Part shown: positions 9,041 through 18,571 of the stretch, piece after piece
Layout of the letters: each line of letters opens with the position of its first letter
How positions within the stretch are numbered: the first letter of the stretch is position 1
Origin: Buchnera aphidicola (Tuberolachnus salignus)
Lineage (GTDB): Bacteria > Pseudomonadota > Gammaproteobacteria > Enterobacterales > Enterobacteriaceae
Direction of reading: 5' to 3'
DNA length: 64,000 bases
NCBI RefSeq assembly: GCF_900016785.1
Contig: NZ_LN890285.1
Coordinates: 186,001 to 250,000 of the forward strand
Notes under the pieces: model-generated
The model's input: the letters and a program-made list of their open reading frames with translations, nothing else
Database searches by the model: none
What the model was told of the DNA's origin: nothing
Made by a program: the position numbers and the translations under genes

Positions 9041-9922
9041 TCATTGAATTTTTTTATATATTCTTTGATAAAAATATTGCAAATTATGAAAATTTTTTTG
9101 AAAATAACAATTAAAAAAGATTTTTCTCGCACGTCCTAAAATATTTTTTTTTGGAACAAAACCCCAAAAACGGCTATCATAACTATTGTCGCGATTATCT
9201 CCTAAAACAAAATATTGATTTTTTGGAATTTTCCATGTTATTTTTTTATTTTGATCAAATTTTGGATAAATATACAAAGGAATTTTTAATCCTGATGTAA
9301 TAATAATTTTTTTTATAATGTTTTGAATTTTTTCATATATAAAATGTTTAGAATATATAGAATAAGTTTTTTTATAATTATTTTTTTTTAAAATTTTTTT
9401 TTTAGAAAAAAAACATGTTTTTAATTGCATTTTTTTTTTAAAATTATTAGAAAAAATATTTATTTTTTTAGTATAAGGATCATATTGTATGATATCATGC
9501 GGAATTCCAATAATACGTTTAATATATATTTTATTTTCATTATGTGGATATTTAAAAACAATAATATCATTTCGTTGTGGATCATGAAAATTTATTAAAA
9601 TATTTTCTGTAAAAGGATTTTTAAGATTATATTTAAATTTTTCTACATAAATAATATCTCCTGGAATTAATGTAGGAGTCATGGAAGAAGAAGGCACTAA
9701 AAAAAATTCATAAAAAAAAAGACGCATAATACATAAAAATATTAAAAATGGATTAATTGTAAAAATATTTTGTATATTTTTTAAAAAAAATAATATTTTT
9801 TTTTTTTTAAAAATAAAAAATCGTTTTTTTTTAAATAATGGTATTATAATATAATTTAAAAACCAAAAAAATATTGTATTTATAAGAAAAATATTTATAA
9901 TTATTGTAAATATTGTACGCAT
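9041..9922 (-). CDS. lepB: Signal peptidase I
   Basis: Inner-membrane protease that removes signal peptides from Sec-exported proteins such as OmpA in this window. The 293 residues (E. coli 324) start with two hydrophobic segments (about 3-28 and 55-75). The catalytic serine is S80 in VPSSSMTPTL and the general base is K135 in IYIKRIIG. The box E motif GDNRDNSYDSR is near residue 250. It follows lepA by 8 bases, so the two are cotranscribed. The middle is lysine-rich and diverged, with loss of E. coli loop residues. Confidence 0.95.
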   Translation of the reverse strand: MRTIFTIIINIFLINTIFFWFLNYIIIPLFKKKRFFIFKKKKILFFLKNIQNIFTINPFLIFLCIMRLFFYEFFLVPSSSMTPTLIPGDIIYVEKFKYNLKNPFTENILINFHDPQRNDIIVFKYPHNENKIYIKRIIGIPHDIIQYDPYTKKINIFSNNFKKKMQLKTCFFSKKKILKKNNYKKTYSIYSKHFIYEKIQNIIKKIIITSGLKIPLYIYPKFDQNKKITWKIPKNQYFVLGDNRDNSYDSRFWGFVPKKNILGRARKIFFNCYFQKNFHNLQYFYQRIYKKIQ

Positions 9923-9930
9923 TTTTTATC

Positions 9931-11727
9931 CTATTTATTTTTGTTCATTTGAAATATAGAAAAAAAAACTTCTTGAGGAATATTTACATTTCCTATTTGT
10001 TTCATTTTTTTTTTACCTTTTTTTTGTTGTTTCAATAATTTTTTTTTTCTACTAATATCGCCACCATAACATTTTTCTATAACATTTTTTCGTAATTGTT
10101 TTATTGTAGTACGAGCAATAATTGTATTTGAAATAGAAGCTTGAATAGGTATATTAAATTGATGTCGTGGCATAATTTTTTTTATAACTTCAATAATTTT
10201 CTTAGAATTTTTTAGTGCATTTTTTTTGTGTTGTATCATAGATAATGAATCAATTTTTATATGATTAATTAAAATATCAATTTTTACTAAATCACTTTTC
10301 TTAAATTTTTTAAATTTATATTCTAAAGAAGCATATCCACTTGATATCGTTTTTAATTGATCAAAAAAATCTAAAATAATTTCTGATAAAGGAATAATAT
10401 ATGACATTGAAACACAAGTGTCATGATAAATAATTTTTTGTTGTGTACCTCGTTTTTGTATACAAATTTTTATAATTTCACCGACGTATTTTATTGGCGT
10501 TAAAATATGACAAATAGCTAAAGGTTCTCGAATTTCTTTAATAGTATCTAATTTAGGAAATTTTGATGGATTATCTAATAATAAAATTTGATTATTTTTT
10601 AATAATATTTCATAAATTACTGTTGGAGCAGTAGAAATAACTTTTATATTATATTCTCGTTCTAAACGTGATTGAACAATTTCCATATGTAATAATCCTA
10701 AAAAACCACATCGAAATCCAAATCCTAAAATTTTAGAATTGTCAGGTTCTGTAAAAAGTGAAATATCATTTAATTTTAATTTATTTAATGCATCTCGAAA
10801 AAGTATATATTTTTTTGGTTCGAAAGGAAATAAACCAGCATAAATTTTTGGTTTTATTTTTTTAAATTTTGGTAATAAAGTATTTGAAGGATTTTTATAA
10901 GAAGTAATAGTTTCTCCAACTAAAGTAGTATCTATTTTTTTGCTTCCAAAAATTATCCATCCAACTTCTCCATTATATAATTTGTCTTTTGGCATGCGTT
11001 TCGGAGTAAAAATACCTAAATTTTCTATAATATATATTTTTTTTGTTCTAATAATTAAAATTTTATCTTTTTTCTTTAAAGAACCATTTTTAATTCTTAT
11101 TAATGAAACAATTCCAAAATATTTATCAAACCAAGAATCTATAATTAAAGCTTGTAAAGAATTTTGAACATTTCCAGAAGGTTGAGGAATAATTTGAACA
11201 ATTTTTTTTAATAATTCAGATATCCCTTGACCAGTTTTTGCTGAACATTGAACAGCATCTTGAATAGGAATTTTAATAATATTTTTTATATCTTCTAAAA
11301 CTTTTTTTGGATTAGAATTAGGTAAATCAATTTTGTTTAATACTGGTAAAATTGTTAAATTTAATTTTTGAGCATAATTACAATGCGCAATAGTTTGAGC
11401 TTCAATTCCTTGAGTCGTATCTATTACTAATAAGACTCCTTCACAAGCTGACAATGAGCGAAAAACTTCATGAGAGAAATTAACATGTCCTGGAGTATCA
11501 ATAAAATTTAAGAAAAAAATTTTTTTATTTTTATCTATGTATTTTAAAGTAACACTTTGAGCTTTAATGGTAATACCACGTTCTCTTTCTAAATCCATAG
11601 AATCTAAGACTTGATTAAACATTTCTCTTTTTGTTAAACCATTACATTTTTGTATAAGACGATCTGATAAGGTAGTTTTTCCATGATCGATATGTGCAAT
11701 AATAGAAAAATTTCGTATATTTTTCAT
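9931..11727 (-). CDS. lepA: Elongation factor 4 (LepA)
   Basis: Ribosome-bound translational GTPase that aids initiation and back-translocation. The 598 residues match E. coli (599). G motifs are AHIDHGKTT (11-19), RERGIT in switch I (48-53), DTPGH (77-81) and NKID (131-134). The LepA-specific C-terminal domain is intact, with [27 protein letters not shown] (about residues 555-581) and [18 protein letters not shown] close to the end. It heads the reverse-strand run lepA–lepB–rnc–era–acpS and is divergent from mnmA. Confidence 0.98.
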   Translation of the reverse strand: MKNIRNFSIIAHIDHGKTTLSDRLIQKCNGLTKREMFNQVLDSMDLERERGITIKAQSVTLKYIDKNKKIFFLNFIDTPGHVNFSHEVFRSLSACEGVLLVIDTTQGIEAQTIAHCNYAQKLNLTILPVLNKIDLPNSNPKKVLEDIKNIIKIPIQDAVQCSAKTGQGISELLKKIVQIIPQPSGNVQNSLQALIIDSWFDKYFGIVSLIRIKNGSLKKKDKILIIRTKKIYIIENLGIFTPKRMPKDKLYNGEVGWIIFGSKKIDTTLVGETITSYKNPSNTLLPKFKKIKPKIYAGLFPFEPKKYILFRDALNKLKLNDISLFTEPDNSKILGFGFRCGFLGLLHMEIVQSRLEREYNIKVISTAPTVIYEILLKNNQILLLDNPSKFPKLDTIKEIREPLAICHILTPIKYVGEIIKICIQKRGTQQKIIYHDTCVSMSYIIPLSEIILDFFDQLKTISSGYASLEYKFKKFKKSDLVKIDILINHIKIDSLSMIQHKKNALKNSKKIIEVIKKIMPRHQFNIPIQASISNTIIARTTIKQLRKNVIEKCYGGDISRKKKLLKQQKKGKKKMKQIGNVNIPQEVFFSIFQMNKNK

Positions 11728-11930
11728 GTTATATTTTTTTCCATTATGATAAAATAATTATTATAATTTATTTTATTTTTTAAAAAAAATAAATATTATT
11801 TTTTTTTAAAAAAAATTTTATATTATAGATATTATAATATATTGAAAAAAAATAGTTTATTTAATTATAATAATTTTTTCAATATTTTAAAAGATTTTTT
11901 TATAATTGAATATTTTGAGAATATAGAAAT
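11728..11930. other. lepA–mnmA divergent intergenic gap
   Basis: A 203-base A/T-only gap holding the candidate mnmA promoter listed separately and, presumably, the promoter for the lepA–lepB–rnc–era–acpS run on the reverse strand, which I cannot pinpoint. No gene is seen. Confidence 0.5.
11842..11871 (+). promoter_or_regulatory. Candidate promoter of mnmA
   Basis: TTGAAA at 11842-11847 and TATAAT at 11866-11871 are spaced by 18 bases inside the 203-base divergent gap between lepA and mnmA. This is the best hexamer pair in the gap, but A/T-rich background raises the chance of coincidence. Confidence 0.45.
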
Positions 11931-13028
11931 ATGAGAAAAAAAGTTATTGTTGCAATGTCGGGTGGGGTTGATTCTTCTGTTTCTGCTTGGTTATTGTTAC
12001 AAAAAGGATATCATGTTGAAGGTTTGTTTATGAAAAATTGGGAAGAAGATGATAAAAATGGATATTGTTCTTCTAAAAAAGATTTGTTAGATGCTAAAAA
12101 AGTATGCCAAAAATTAGGAATATTTTTACATGTTATAAATTTTTCATATGAATATTGGAAATATGTTTTTTTAAAATTTTTAAAAATATATAAAAATGGA
12201 CACACTCCAAATCCAGATATTTTGTGCAATCAAATTATTAAATTTAAATATTTTTATAATTTTTCTTTTCAAATATTATCTGCAGATTATATTGCTACTG
12301 GACATTATGCGCAACGAATTAAAAAAAAAAATAGATATTATTTATATCGAGCTGAAGATTTAAAAAAAGATCAAAGTTATTTTTTATATACTTTGAAAGA
12401 AGAAAAGTTATCTAATATTTTATTTCCTGTAGGTAAATTTTTTAAATCTCAAATACGACGCATAGCTCATAAAATTTCATTATCTGTATTTGATAAAAAA
12501 GATTCTATGGGTATTTGTTTTATTTCTCCAAATAATTTTACTCTTTTTTTAAAAAAATATTTATTTGTAAAAAAAGGGAATGTTATTACTATGTCAAATA
12601 AAATTATAGGAATACATGAAGGAATATATTATTATACTATTGGGCAACGTACAGGTCTTAAAATAGGAGGTTTAAAAAATACTCCTGGATTTCCTTGGTA
12701 TGTGGTAAAAAAAAATCATATTAAAAATACTATTACAGTTGTACAAGGATCGCGTAATCCTTATTTATTATCTGTGGGTTGCATAATACATAAAATATCA
12801 TGGATTAATAAATTTAAATATTCAGAACATTTTTTTTATCATGTACAAATTCGATCTCAATATTCTCCAATTTCGTGTCGTATTTTTTTTTTAAATTCTA
12901 AAGATATAAAAATTATATTTCGTATTCCGTTACTTTCTGTTACTCCAGGTCAATCAGCAGTATTATATAATATTAATTGTTGTTTAGGGGGAGGAATAAT
13001 AACAAACTGTATTCCTTATATCAGTTAA
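11931..13028 (+). CDS. mnmA: tRNA-specific 2-thiouridylase MnmA
   Basis: Puts sulfur on uridine 34 of tRNA-Lys, -Glu and -Gln, using ATP and a persulfide relay. The 365 residues match E. coli (368). The PP-loop is MSGGVDSS (9-16). The catalytic cysteines are C99 (NPDILCN) and C196 (MGICFIS). The C-terminal LGGGII segment is intact. In E. coli and, as I recall, in Buchnera of pea aphid, hflD and purB follow this gene; here fabI comes next after 94 bases. Confidence 0.97.
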   Translation: MRKKVIVAMSGGVDSSVSAWLLLQKGYHVEGLFMKNWEEDDKNGYCSSKKDLLDAKKVCQKLGIFLHVINFSYEYWKYVFLKFLKIYKNGHTPNPDILCNQIIKFKYFYNFSFQILSADYIATGHYAQRIKKKNRYYLYRAEDLKKDQSYFLYTLKEEKLSNILFPVGKFFKSQIRRIAHKISLSVFDKKDSMGICFISPNNFTLFLKKYLFVKKGNVITMSNKIIGIHEGIYYYTIGQRTGLKIGGLKNTPGFPWYVVKKNHIKNTITVVQGSRNPYLLSVGCIIHKISWINKFKYSEHFFYHVQIRSQYSPISCRIFFLNSKDIKIIFRIPLLSVTPGQSAVLYNINCCLGGGIITNCIPYIS

Positions 13029-13122
13029 AAAAATATTATTTTTAAAAATATTAATTAAAATATTTATTCTAAAAAAAATATAAATATTTTAATAAGATTT
13101 TTTCATAAGGTATATAAAAGAT

Positions 13123-13905
13123 ATGAGTTTTTTGAAAGGAAAAAAAATTTTAATTATTGGTATGACAAATAAATTTTCATTGTCTTGGGGTATTGCAAAA
13201 CAAATGTATCAATATGGAGCAGAATTATCTTTTACCTATCATCAAGAGAAAAATAAAAAAAAAATTCAAAAATTAGCAAAAACAGTGAATTCTAATAGAA
13301 TCTTTTTTTGTGATGTACAATTAGATACTAGTATTATAAACTTATTTAAAAATTTATCTAAAGTATGGTCATTTTTTGATGGTATTGTTCATTCAGTCGT
13401 TTTTTCTACTAATATAAAAAAAAAAGAATTTAATATAGAAAACATTTCTCGTAAAGATTTTCAAATTACTCATGATATTAGTTCTTTTAGTTTATTGGCT
13501 ATAATTAAAGCTGCTAAAAAATTTTTAAATTTAAAATCTTCTATTTTAACTTTATCTTTTATTGGTTCTTTAAAATATGTTCCTGGGTATGTTTTGTTAA
13601 ATTCCGCTAAATCTTCTTTAGAATCTAATGTTAAATATTTAGCATATTCATTAGGAAAAAAAAATATTCGTATTAATGTTTTATCATCAGGTCCTATTCT
13701 TACTTCATCTTCTAGAAAAATTCATAATTTTTATCAAATTATGAAATATTCTTCAAAATTTTCTCCTTTACGAAGAAAGGTGACTTTAGAAGAAATAGGA
13801 AATACTGCATCTTTTTTATGTTCTGATTTGTCATCAGGAATTACAGGTCAAACAATTTATGTAGATTCCGGATTTAATATTTTTGGAATGTTTGAAACAA
13901 TATAA
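13123..13905 (+). CDS. fabI: Enoyl-ACP reductase (NADH)
   Basis: Reduces the enoyl-ACP double bond in the last step of each fatty acid elongation cycle. The 260 residues align with E. coli FabI (262) without numbering shifts over the active site. Catalytic Y156 and K163 are kept (GYVLLNSAK), but Tyr146 is Phe (LSFIG). The NADH-binding N-terminus is KILIIGMTNKFSLSWGIAK, and the C-terminus VDSGFNIFGM matches the family. SAKSSLESNVKYLA is the short-chain dehydrogenase helix. An AAGG lies 14 bases before the ATG. Confidence 0.95.
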   Translation: MSFLKGKKILIIGMTNKFSLSWGIAKQMYQYGAELSFTYHQEKNKKKIQKLAKTVNSNRIFFCDVQLDTSIINLFKNLSKVWSFFDGIVHSVVFSTNIKKKEFNIENISRKDFQITHDISSFSLLAIIKAAKKFLNLKSSILTLSFIGSLKYVPGYVLLNSAKSSLESNVKYLAYSLGKKNIRINVLSSGPILTSSSRKIHNFYQIMKYSSKFSPLRRKVTLEEIGNTASFLCSDLSSGITGQTIYVDSGFNIFGMFETI

Positions 13906-13961
13906 ATTAATATACAAAATAATGTTTTTTTAAAAAAAATATTTTAATATATATAATTTTC

Positions 13962-13997
13962 CATATTTTACATATTTTACATATTTTATATATTTTT
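13962..13997 (+). repeat. 9-base tandem repeat in fabI–rnb gap
   Basis: Three exact copies of CATATTTTA (13962-13970, 13971-13979, 13980-13988) plus one degenerate copy (TATATTTTT). No function is apparent; slippage in A/T-rich DNA is the simplest origin. Confidence 0.8.
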
Positions 13998-14013
13998 AAT
14001 AAAAATTTTTTAT

Positions 14014-14039
14014 AAAATTTTATAATATTATAAAATTTT
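14014..14039. terminator. 26-base perfect palindrome, possible fabI terminator
   Basis: A perfect A/T-only palindrome centred between 14026 and 14027, 38 bases before the rnb start. It could end the fabI transcript, but it has no G/C and no loop, so a chance origin is possible. Confidence 0.3.
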
Positions 14040-14076
14040 TAAATATTCGATATTATTAACAGGATTGTGTTATATT

Positions 14077-16026
14077 ATGACTTTTCAAAATAATCCATTA
14101 TTAATTCAATTAAAAAAAAAAATGATTTTAAAATATCCTAAAATCGAAGGTATTGTAAAAAGTACTAAAAAAAATTTTGGATTTTTAGAAACTAATGTAA
14201 ATAAAATATTCTTTATACCTCCAAAATATATGAAAAATGTTATGCATGGTGATCGTATACAAGGGTATATTAAAATTGAAAAAAATCGGGAAATTATTTA
14301 TCCAGAAAAGTTAGTAGTTCCTTTTTTAACTAAATTTATAGGATCTATACAGAAAAAAAATAATTTTTTATTTATTCAATCACATTATCCATATGTTCGT
14401 AATTTAATATTATGTAATTCTAAAGATATTAAAAAACATGTTTGTGAACATGGAGATTGGGTTATGGCTGAATTAACTGAGCACCCTTTACAAAAAAAAA
14501 ATAGATTTTATGCAATTATTTTAAAATTTATTGTAAAAAAAATTAATCCTTTAGCTCCTTGGTATGTTATTTTAGCTCGACATAATTTAAAAAAGAGCTC
14601 ACCAAATGTTCATATTACACATGATTTTAATTTATATCATAATGAAAAAAACAGAACAGATTTAACGCATTTAAATTTTATTACTATTGATAATCAATAC
14701 ACAAAAGATATTGATGATGCTATTTTTATTAAAGAAATTACAGAAAAAAAATTTCTTTTAATGGTAGCAATAGCCGATCCTACAGAATTTGTTTATAAAA
14801 ATACAAAATTAGATAAGATAGCAAAAAAACGTAGTTTTACACATTATTTGCCTGGATTTAATATTCCTATGTTACCAAGGAAATTATCTGAAGATATTTG
14901 TTCTTTAAAACCATTTTTAACTCGCCCCTCTATTGTTTGTAGTGTAGTAATTAATATAGATGGTAGTATTTCTACAAAAAAAATTAATTTTTTTTTAGCT
15001 TGGATACAATCAAAAAGTAAACTAACATATGAAAATGTTTCAAATTGGTTAGAAAAAAAAGGAACTTGGATTCCAGAAAACGATTATATTAAAAAGCAAA
15101 TTATATTATTAAAAAAAATTTATGATATTCGCCATTTATGGCGCAATAAATTTGCTTTTATTTTTCCAGATAAACCTGAGTTTCGTTTTCATTTTTCAGA
15201 AAGTTGGGAAGTATTAAATGTTTCTTTAGAATCTCGTCGTATTGCTCATCGTATGATTGAAGAAGCTATGATTGCTGTAAATATTTGTGCAGCGACATTT
15301 TTAAGTAAAAAGTTAGGGTTTGGTTTATATAATATTCATTCTGGTTTTGATATTTTTAATGCTATTAATGTATGTAAATTTTTAAAAGAATATCAAATAG
15401 AATATCATCCTCAAGAAATCATGACTTTAGAAGGTTTTTGTAAATTAAGACGTCATATTAAAGAAATTTCTAATAATTATATAAATTATCGTTTATATAG
15501 ATTTCAAAATTTTGGAGAAATAAGTCTTACTCCTCGCCCACATTATGCATTAGGTTTTCCAGTCTATGCAACATGGACTTCTCCAATTAGAAAATATAGC
15601 GATCTTATTAATCATCGATTAATAAAATCGATTATTAAAGGTGAAAAAAATATTATCAAACCTACCGAATCAATTATTAATAATATTATTCTTCAAAAAA
15701 GAAGGACTCGTTTAGCAAATCGGGATTTAGAAGATTGGTTGTATATACGTTTTTTAAGATCTTATAACCATAAAAAAAAAATTTTTCAAGCAAATATTAT
15801 TGATATTTTACGTAATGGAATTCGGGCGAGATTAATTCAAAATGGAGCTTTTATTTTTATTCCATCTTTTTATATTCATAACATTCAAAAAGAATTAGTT
15901 TTTTATCCTGACATAGGAATGGTATATATACGTAACAAAATTTATTATCGTGTATCTGATATAATTATGGTTTATATTGTTACTATTAAATTTGAAACTA
16001 AAAAAATTATTGCTTGTATTGCATGA
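14077..16026 (+). CDS. rnb: Exoribonuclease II
   Basis: Processive 3'-5' single-strand RNA exonuclease of mRNA decay. I use the ATG at 14077 (649 residues; E. coli 644): MTFQNNPLL aligns with the E. coli start, and AGGA at 14061-14064 precedes it; a TTG at 14065 abuts that site and is unlikely. Cold-shock domains come first, then the RNB domain with D205, D211, D213 and D214 (TIDNQYTKDIDD), the GFGLYNIHSGFD segment and ATWTSPIRKYSDLINHR, and a C-terminal S1 domain. Length and the MFQ-like start favour RNase II over the longer RNase R. Confidence 0.96.
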   Translation: MTFQNNPLLIQLKKKMILKYPKIEGIVKSTKKNFGFLETNVNKIFFIPPKYMKNVMHGDRIQGYIKIEKNREIIYPEKLVVPFLTKFIGSIQKKNNFLFIQSHYPYVRNLILCNSKDIKKHVCEHGDWVMAELTEHPLQKKNRFYAIILKFIVKKINPLAPWYVILARHNLKKSSPNVHITHDFNLYHNEKNRTDLTHLNFITIDNQYTKDIDDAIFIKEITEKKFLLMVAIADPTEFVYKNTKLDKIAKKRSFTHYLPGFNIPMLPRKLSEDICSLKPFLTRPSIVCSVVINIDGSISTKKINFFLAWIQSKSKLTYENVSNWLEKKGTWIPENDYIKKQIILLKKIYDIRHLWRNKFAFIFPDKPEFRFHFSESWEVLNVSLESRRIAHRMIEEAMIAVNICAATFLSKKLGFGLYNIHSGFDIFNAINVCKFLKEYQIEYHPQEIMTLEGFCKLRRHIKEISNNYINYRLYRFQNFGEISLTPRPHYALGFPVYATWTSPIRKYSDLINHRLIKSIIKGEKNIIKPTESIINNIILQKRRTRLANRDLEDWLYIRFLRSYNHKKKIFQANIIDILRNGIRARLIQNGAFIFIPSFYIHNIQKELVFYPDIGMVYIRNKIYYRVSDIIMVYIVTIKFETKKIIACIA

Positions 16027-16082
16027 TTTTTGAGTTTTATAAATATTTTATTTCATTTTAAAAATTTTATAGGAATTATTTC

Positions 16083-16730
16083 ATGAAAGATATATATATA
16101 ATTTTTTCTAATTATTTTCAATTATTTTTGAATTTATGTATTTTAGCAATTCCAATAGGGATAATTTTAATTTTTGTGCGTATTATTAATGTTCAAATGT
16201 ATGAAGGAAAGAATTCTATTTCTTTTAAAAATAATATATTGCTTATGTCATTTATATTTATTTTTTTTATGTTGGGATATAAAATGTTAGATATTTTTTG
16301 TATTTCTATTTCTTCTTTTCAAATTGCTAATGGAATTTTACTTTTTTTAAGTGCATTAGCATTATTAAGTTGTAATTTTTTTGATTCTTCTCAACATAAT
16401 TCCTTTTTTTTAAAAAATTTAAATATTTTTTTTGGAACTGATATTATTTTTATTCCATTATCTGCTCCTGTGTTTCTTGGCCCAAAATCGATCAGTGCAA
16501 TAATATTATGGTGTATAAAAAATTCTTGTTGGTATCAAATATTAGGTAATTTGATTACATTTGCAATATTTTGTATTTTTTGTTGGTTTTTATTTAGATG
16601 GTTTTTTCATTTTATCGCAAATTTGAGTCAAATTAATAAAGTTATCATGTCACGTTTAATTGGTATTTTTTTATTGTCTTTAAGTATAGAATTATTCATT
16701 AATGGAATAAAAGATAGTTTTTACTATTAA
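16083..16730 (+). CDS. MarC-family (UPF0056) inner membrane protein
   Basis: Integral membrane protein of about six helices and 215 residues. The family hallmarks are IIFIPLSAPVFLGPKSISAII in the centre, resembling the FVPLAMPSTAGPGTIA segment of E. coli MarC/YhgN-type proteins, and the C-terminal SRLIGIFLLSLSIELFINGI. By position and length it corresponds to E. coli YchE and its Buchnera counterpart. Its transport role, if any, is unknown. It starts 56 bases after rnb and is followed by lipB in the same direction. Confidence 0.85.
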   Translation: MKDIYIIFSNYFQLFLNLCILAIPIGIILIFVRIINVQMYEGKNSISFKNNILLMSFIFIFFMLGYKMLDIFCISISSFQIANGILLFLSALALLSCNFFDSSQHNSFFLKNLNIFFGTDIIFIPLSAPVFLGPKSISAIILWCIKNSCWYQILGNLITFAIFCIFCWFLFRWFFHFIANLSQINKVIMSRLIGIFLLSLSIELFINGIKDSFYY

Positions 16731-16783
16731 ATATTTTGTATTTAAAATACATATAAAATTTTCTTTAAAAAAATTTTAAATAT

Positions 16784-17416
16784 ATGTCTATTATTATTCG
16801 AGATTTTGGTCTATCTGATTGGAATAGTATCAATTTTTCTATGCAATATTTTACAATGTTTAGACATTCTAAAACCATAGATGAAATATGGATTTTAGAA
16901 CATTATCCAGTTTTTACACGTGGTTTTTTAGAAAAAAGTAAATTTGTACCATATATACAGAAAATTCCTGTTTTTTTAGTAAATCGAGGAGGAAAAATGA
17001 CATATCATGGTCCAGGACAATTAATAATATATTTTCTTATTGATTTAAAAAAAAATAAAATATTATTATCTTATTTTATTCAAAAGATGTTATTTATTAT
17101 GAAAAAAACTTTAAGGTATTTTTCTATTTTAGCTTTTGAAAAAAAAAAATTTCCTGGATTATATGTTCAAAATAAAAAAATTTGTTCTTTTGGATTACGC
17201 ATTACTCGTGGATGCGTAATGCATGGTTTTTCTATAAATGTAAAAATGGATTTGTTTCCTTTTACATTTATTAATGTTTGTGGTAAAAAAAATTTAGAAA
17301 TGGTTGATATGTATTTTTATAATAAAAACGTTACAATAAATTCAGTTAAAAAAGAGATTTTAAAAAATATTGTAAAAAGTTTTTCAAATGTTGACCTTTT
17401 AACTCTTTCTATTTAA
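16784..17416 (+). CDS. lipB: Octanoyl-[ACP]:protein transferase
   Basis: Moves octanoate from acyl carrier protein to lipoyl domains, the first step of lipoate synthesis. The 210 residues contain the signature RGGKMTYHGPGQL (68-80), K132 in NKKICSFG and the acyl-accepting C166 in NVCGKKN. LipA follows about 80 bases later, so the complete two-step pathway is here. A likely client in this window is SucB, whose lipoyl lysine is intact; the other would be the pyruvate dehydrogenase E2. Confidence 0.96.
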   Translation: MSIIIRDFGLSDWNSINFSMQYFTMFRHSKTIDEIWILEHYPVFTRGFLEKSKFVPYIQKIPVFLVNRGGKMTYHGPGQLIIYFLIDLKKNKILLSYFIQKMLFIMKKTLRYFSILAFEKKKFPGLYVQNKKICSFGLRITRGCVMHGFSINVKMDLFPFTFINVCGKKNLEMVDMYFYNKNVTINSVKKEILKNIVKSFSNVDLLTLSI

Positions 17417-17497
17417 AGGTATATTTTTAAATATTTTAAAAAATTATTTTTAAATTTATAGTTTGAAAAATTTTTCATTACATTAAAAAAATTGATT

Positions 17498-18394
17498 ATG
17501 TCAAAAATTCTATATAAAAAAAAAATATTATTAAAGAAACCTGAATGGTTAAAAATAAATTTTCCAATAAATTGCGATAATATTCAGAACATAAAAAAAA
17601 TTTTAAGAAAAAATCAATTAAATACAGTTTGTGAAGAGGCACAATGTCCTAATCTTTCGGAATGTTTTAATTCTGGTACTGCCACTTTTATGATTTTAGG
17701 ATCAGTATGTACTAGGAAATGTCCATTTTGCGCTGTCTCTAAAGGGCGAGCTGAAAAAGTAAATTTTAAAGAACCCAAAAAATTAGCATATGTTATTTCA
17801 AAATTACATTTAAAACATGTAGTTATTACTTCTGTCACTAGAGATGATTTAAAAGACAAAGGAATAAAACATTTTTGCCAATGTATCAAGGAAATTCGAA
17901 AAAAAAATAATGTGACTATTGAAATTTTAGTTCCTGATTTTAGAGGAGTTTTAAAGACTGTTTTGGATTGTTTTAAAAAAAATTTACCAAATATTTTTAA
18001 TCATAATATAGAAAATGTACCACGTTTATATTCTGAAGTACGTCCTGGAGCTCATTATAAATCATCATTAAAACTATTATATAATTTTCATAAAAAATTT
18101 CCACATATTCATACTAAATCGGGTTTGATGTTAGGATTAGGAGAACGTTTTGATGAAGTTATTTTAGTATTAAAAGATTTAAGAAAAGTAGGGGTTTCTA
18201 TGATAACCATAGGTCAATATTTACAACCTAGTATTAATCATTTACCTGTGAAAAAATATATTACTCCTAGTAAATTTAAAAATCTAGAAAAAATTGCTCT
18301 TTCTATGGGATTTTCAAGTGTTTTTAGTGGTGTTTTTGTTCGATCTTCTTATCATGCTCAATTACAAAAACAAGATATGAATTTAATAATTTAA
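17498..18394 (+). CDS. lipA: Lipoyl synthase
   Basis: Radical-SAM enzyme that inserts two sulfurs into protein-bound octanoate. I choose the ATG at 17498 over a TTG two codons upstream; no clear ribosome site distinguishes them. The 298 residues hold the auxiliary cluster cysteines C45, C50 and C56 (CEEAQCPNLSEC) and the radical-SAM cysteines C71, C75 and C78 (CTRKCPFC). The C-terminal RSSYHA serine ligand is near residue 285. E. coli LipA is 321 residues; the missing part is at the N-terminus. Confidence 0.97.
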   Translation: MSKILYKKKILLKKPEWLKINFPINCDNIQNIKKILRKNQLNTVCEEAQCPNLSECFNSGTATFMILGSVCTRKCPFCAVSKGRAEKVNFKEPKKLAYVISKLHLKHVVITSVTRDDLKDKGIKHFCQCIKEIRKKNNVTIEILVPDFRGVLKTVLDCFKKNLPNIFNHNIENVPRLYSEVRPGAHYKSSLKLLYNFHKKFPHIHTKSGLMLGLGERFDEVILVLKDLRKVGVSMITIGQYLQPSINHLPVKKYITPSKFKNLEKIALSMGFSSVFSGVFVRSSYHAQLQKQDMNLII

Positions 18395-18511
18395 AGTAAT
18401 ATTAATATTTTTAATTAATTAAATTTATCAATTTTTCAAAATATTAAAATATTTTTTAAAAACAAAATATTTTTTATTTTTATATTATATTTTGTAGTTT
18501 TTTTAAAATTG

Positions 18512-18548
18512 AATACCAATAAAAAATTATAAAATTTTTATTGGTATT
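18512..18548. terminator. Bidirectional terminator between lipA and sppA
   Basis: AATACCAATAAAAA (18512-18525) is perfectly complementary to TTTTTATTGGTATT (18535-18548), giving 14 base pairs with a 9-base loop. It sits between two convergent genes, and A/T tracts flank both sides, as expected for a hairpin serving both strands. Confidence 0.75.
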
Positions 18549-18571
18549 TAATAAATTTTTAAAAATGTTTT

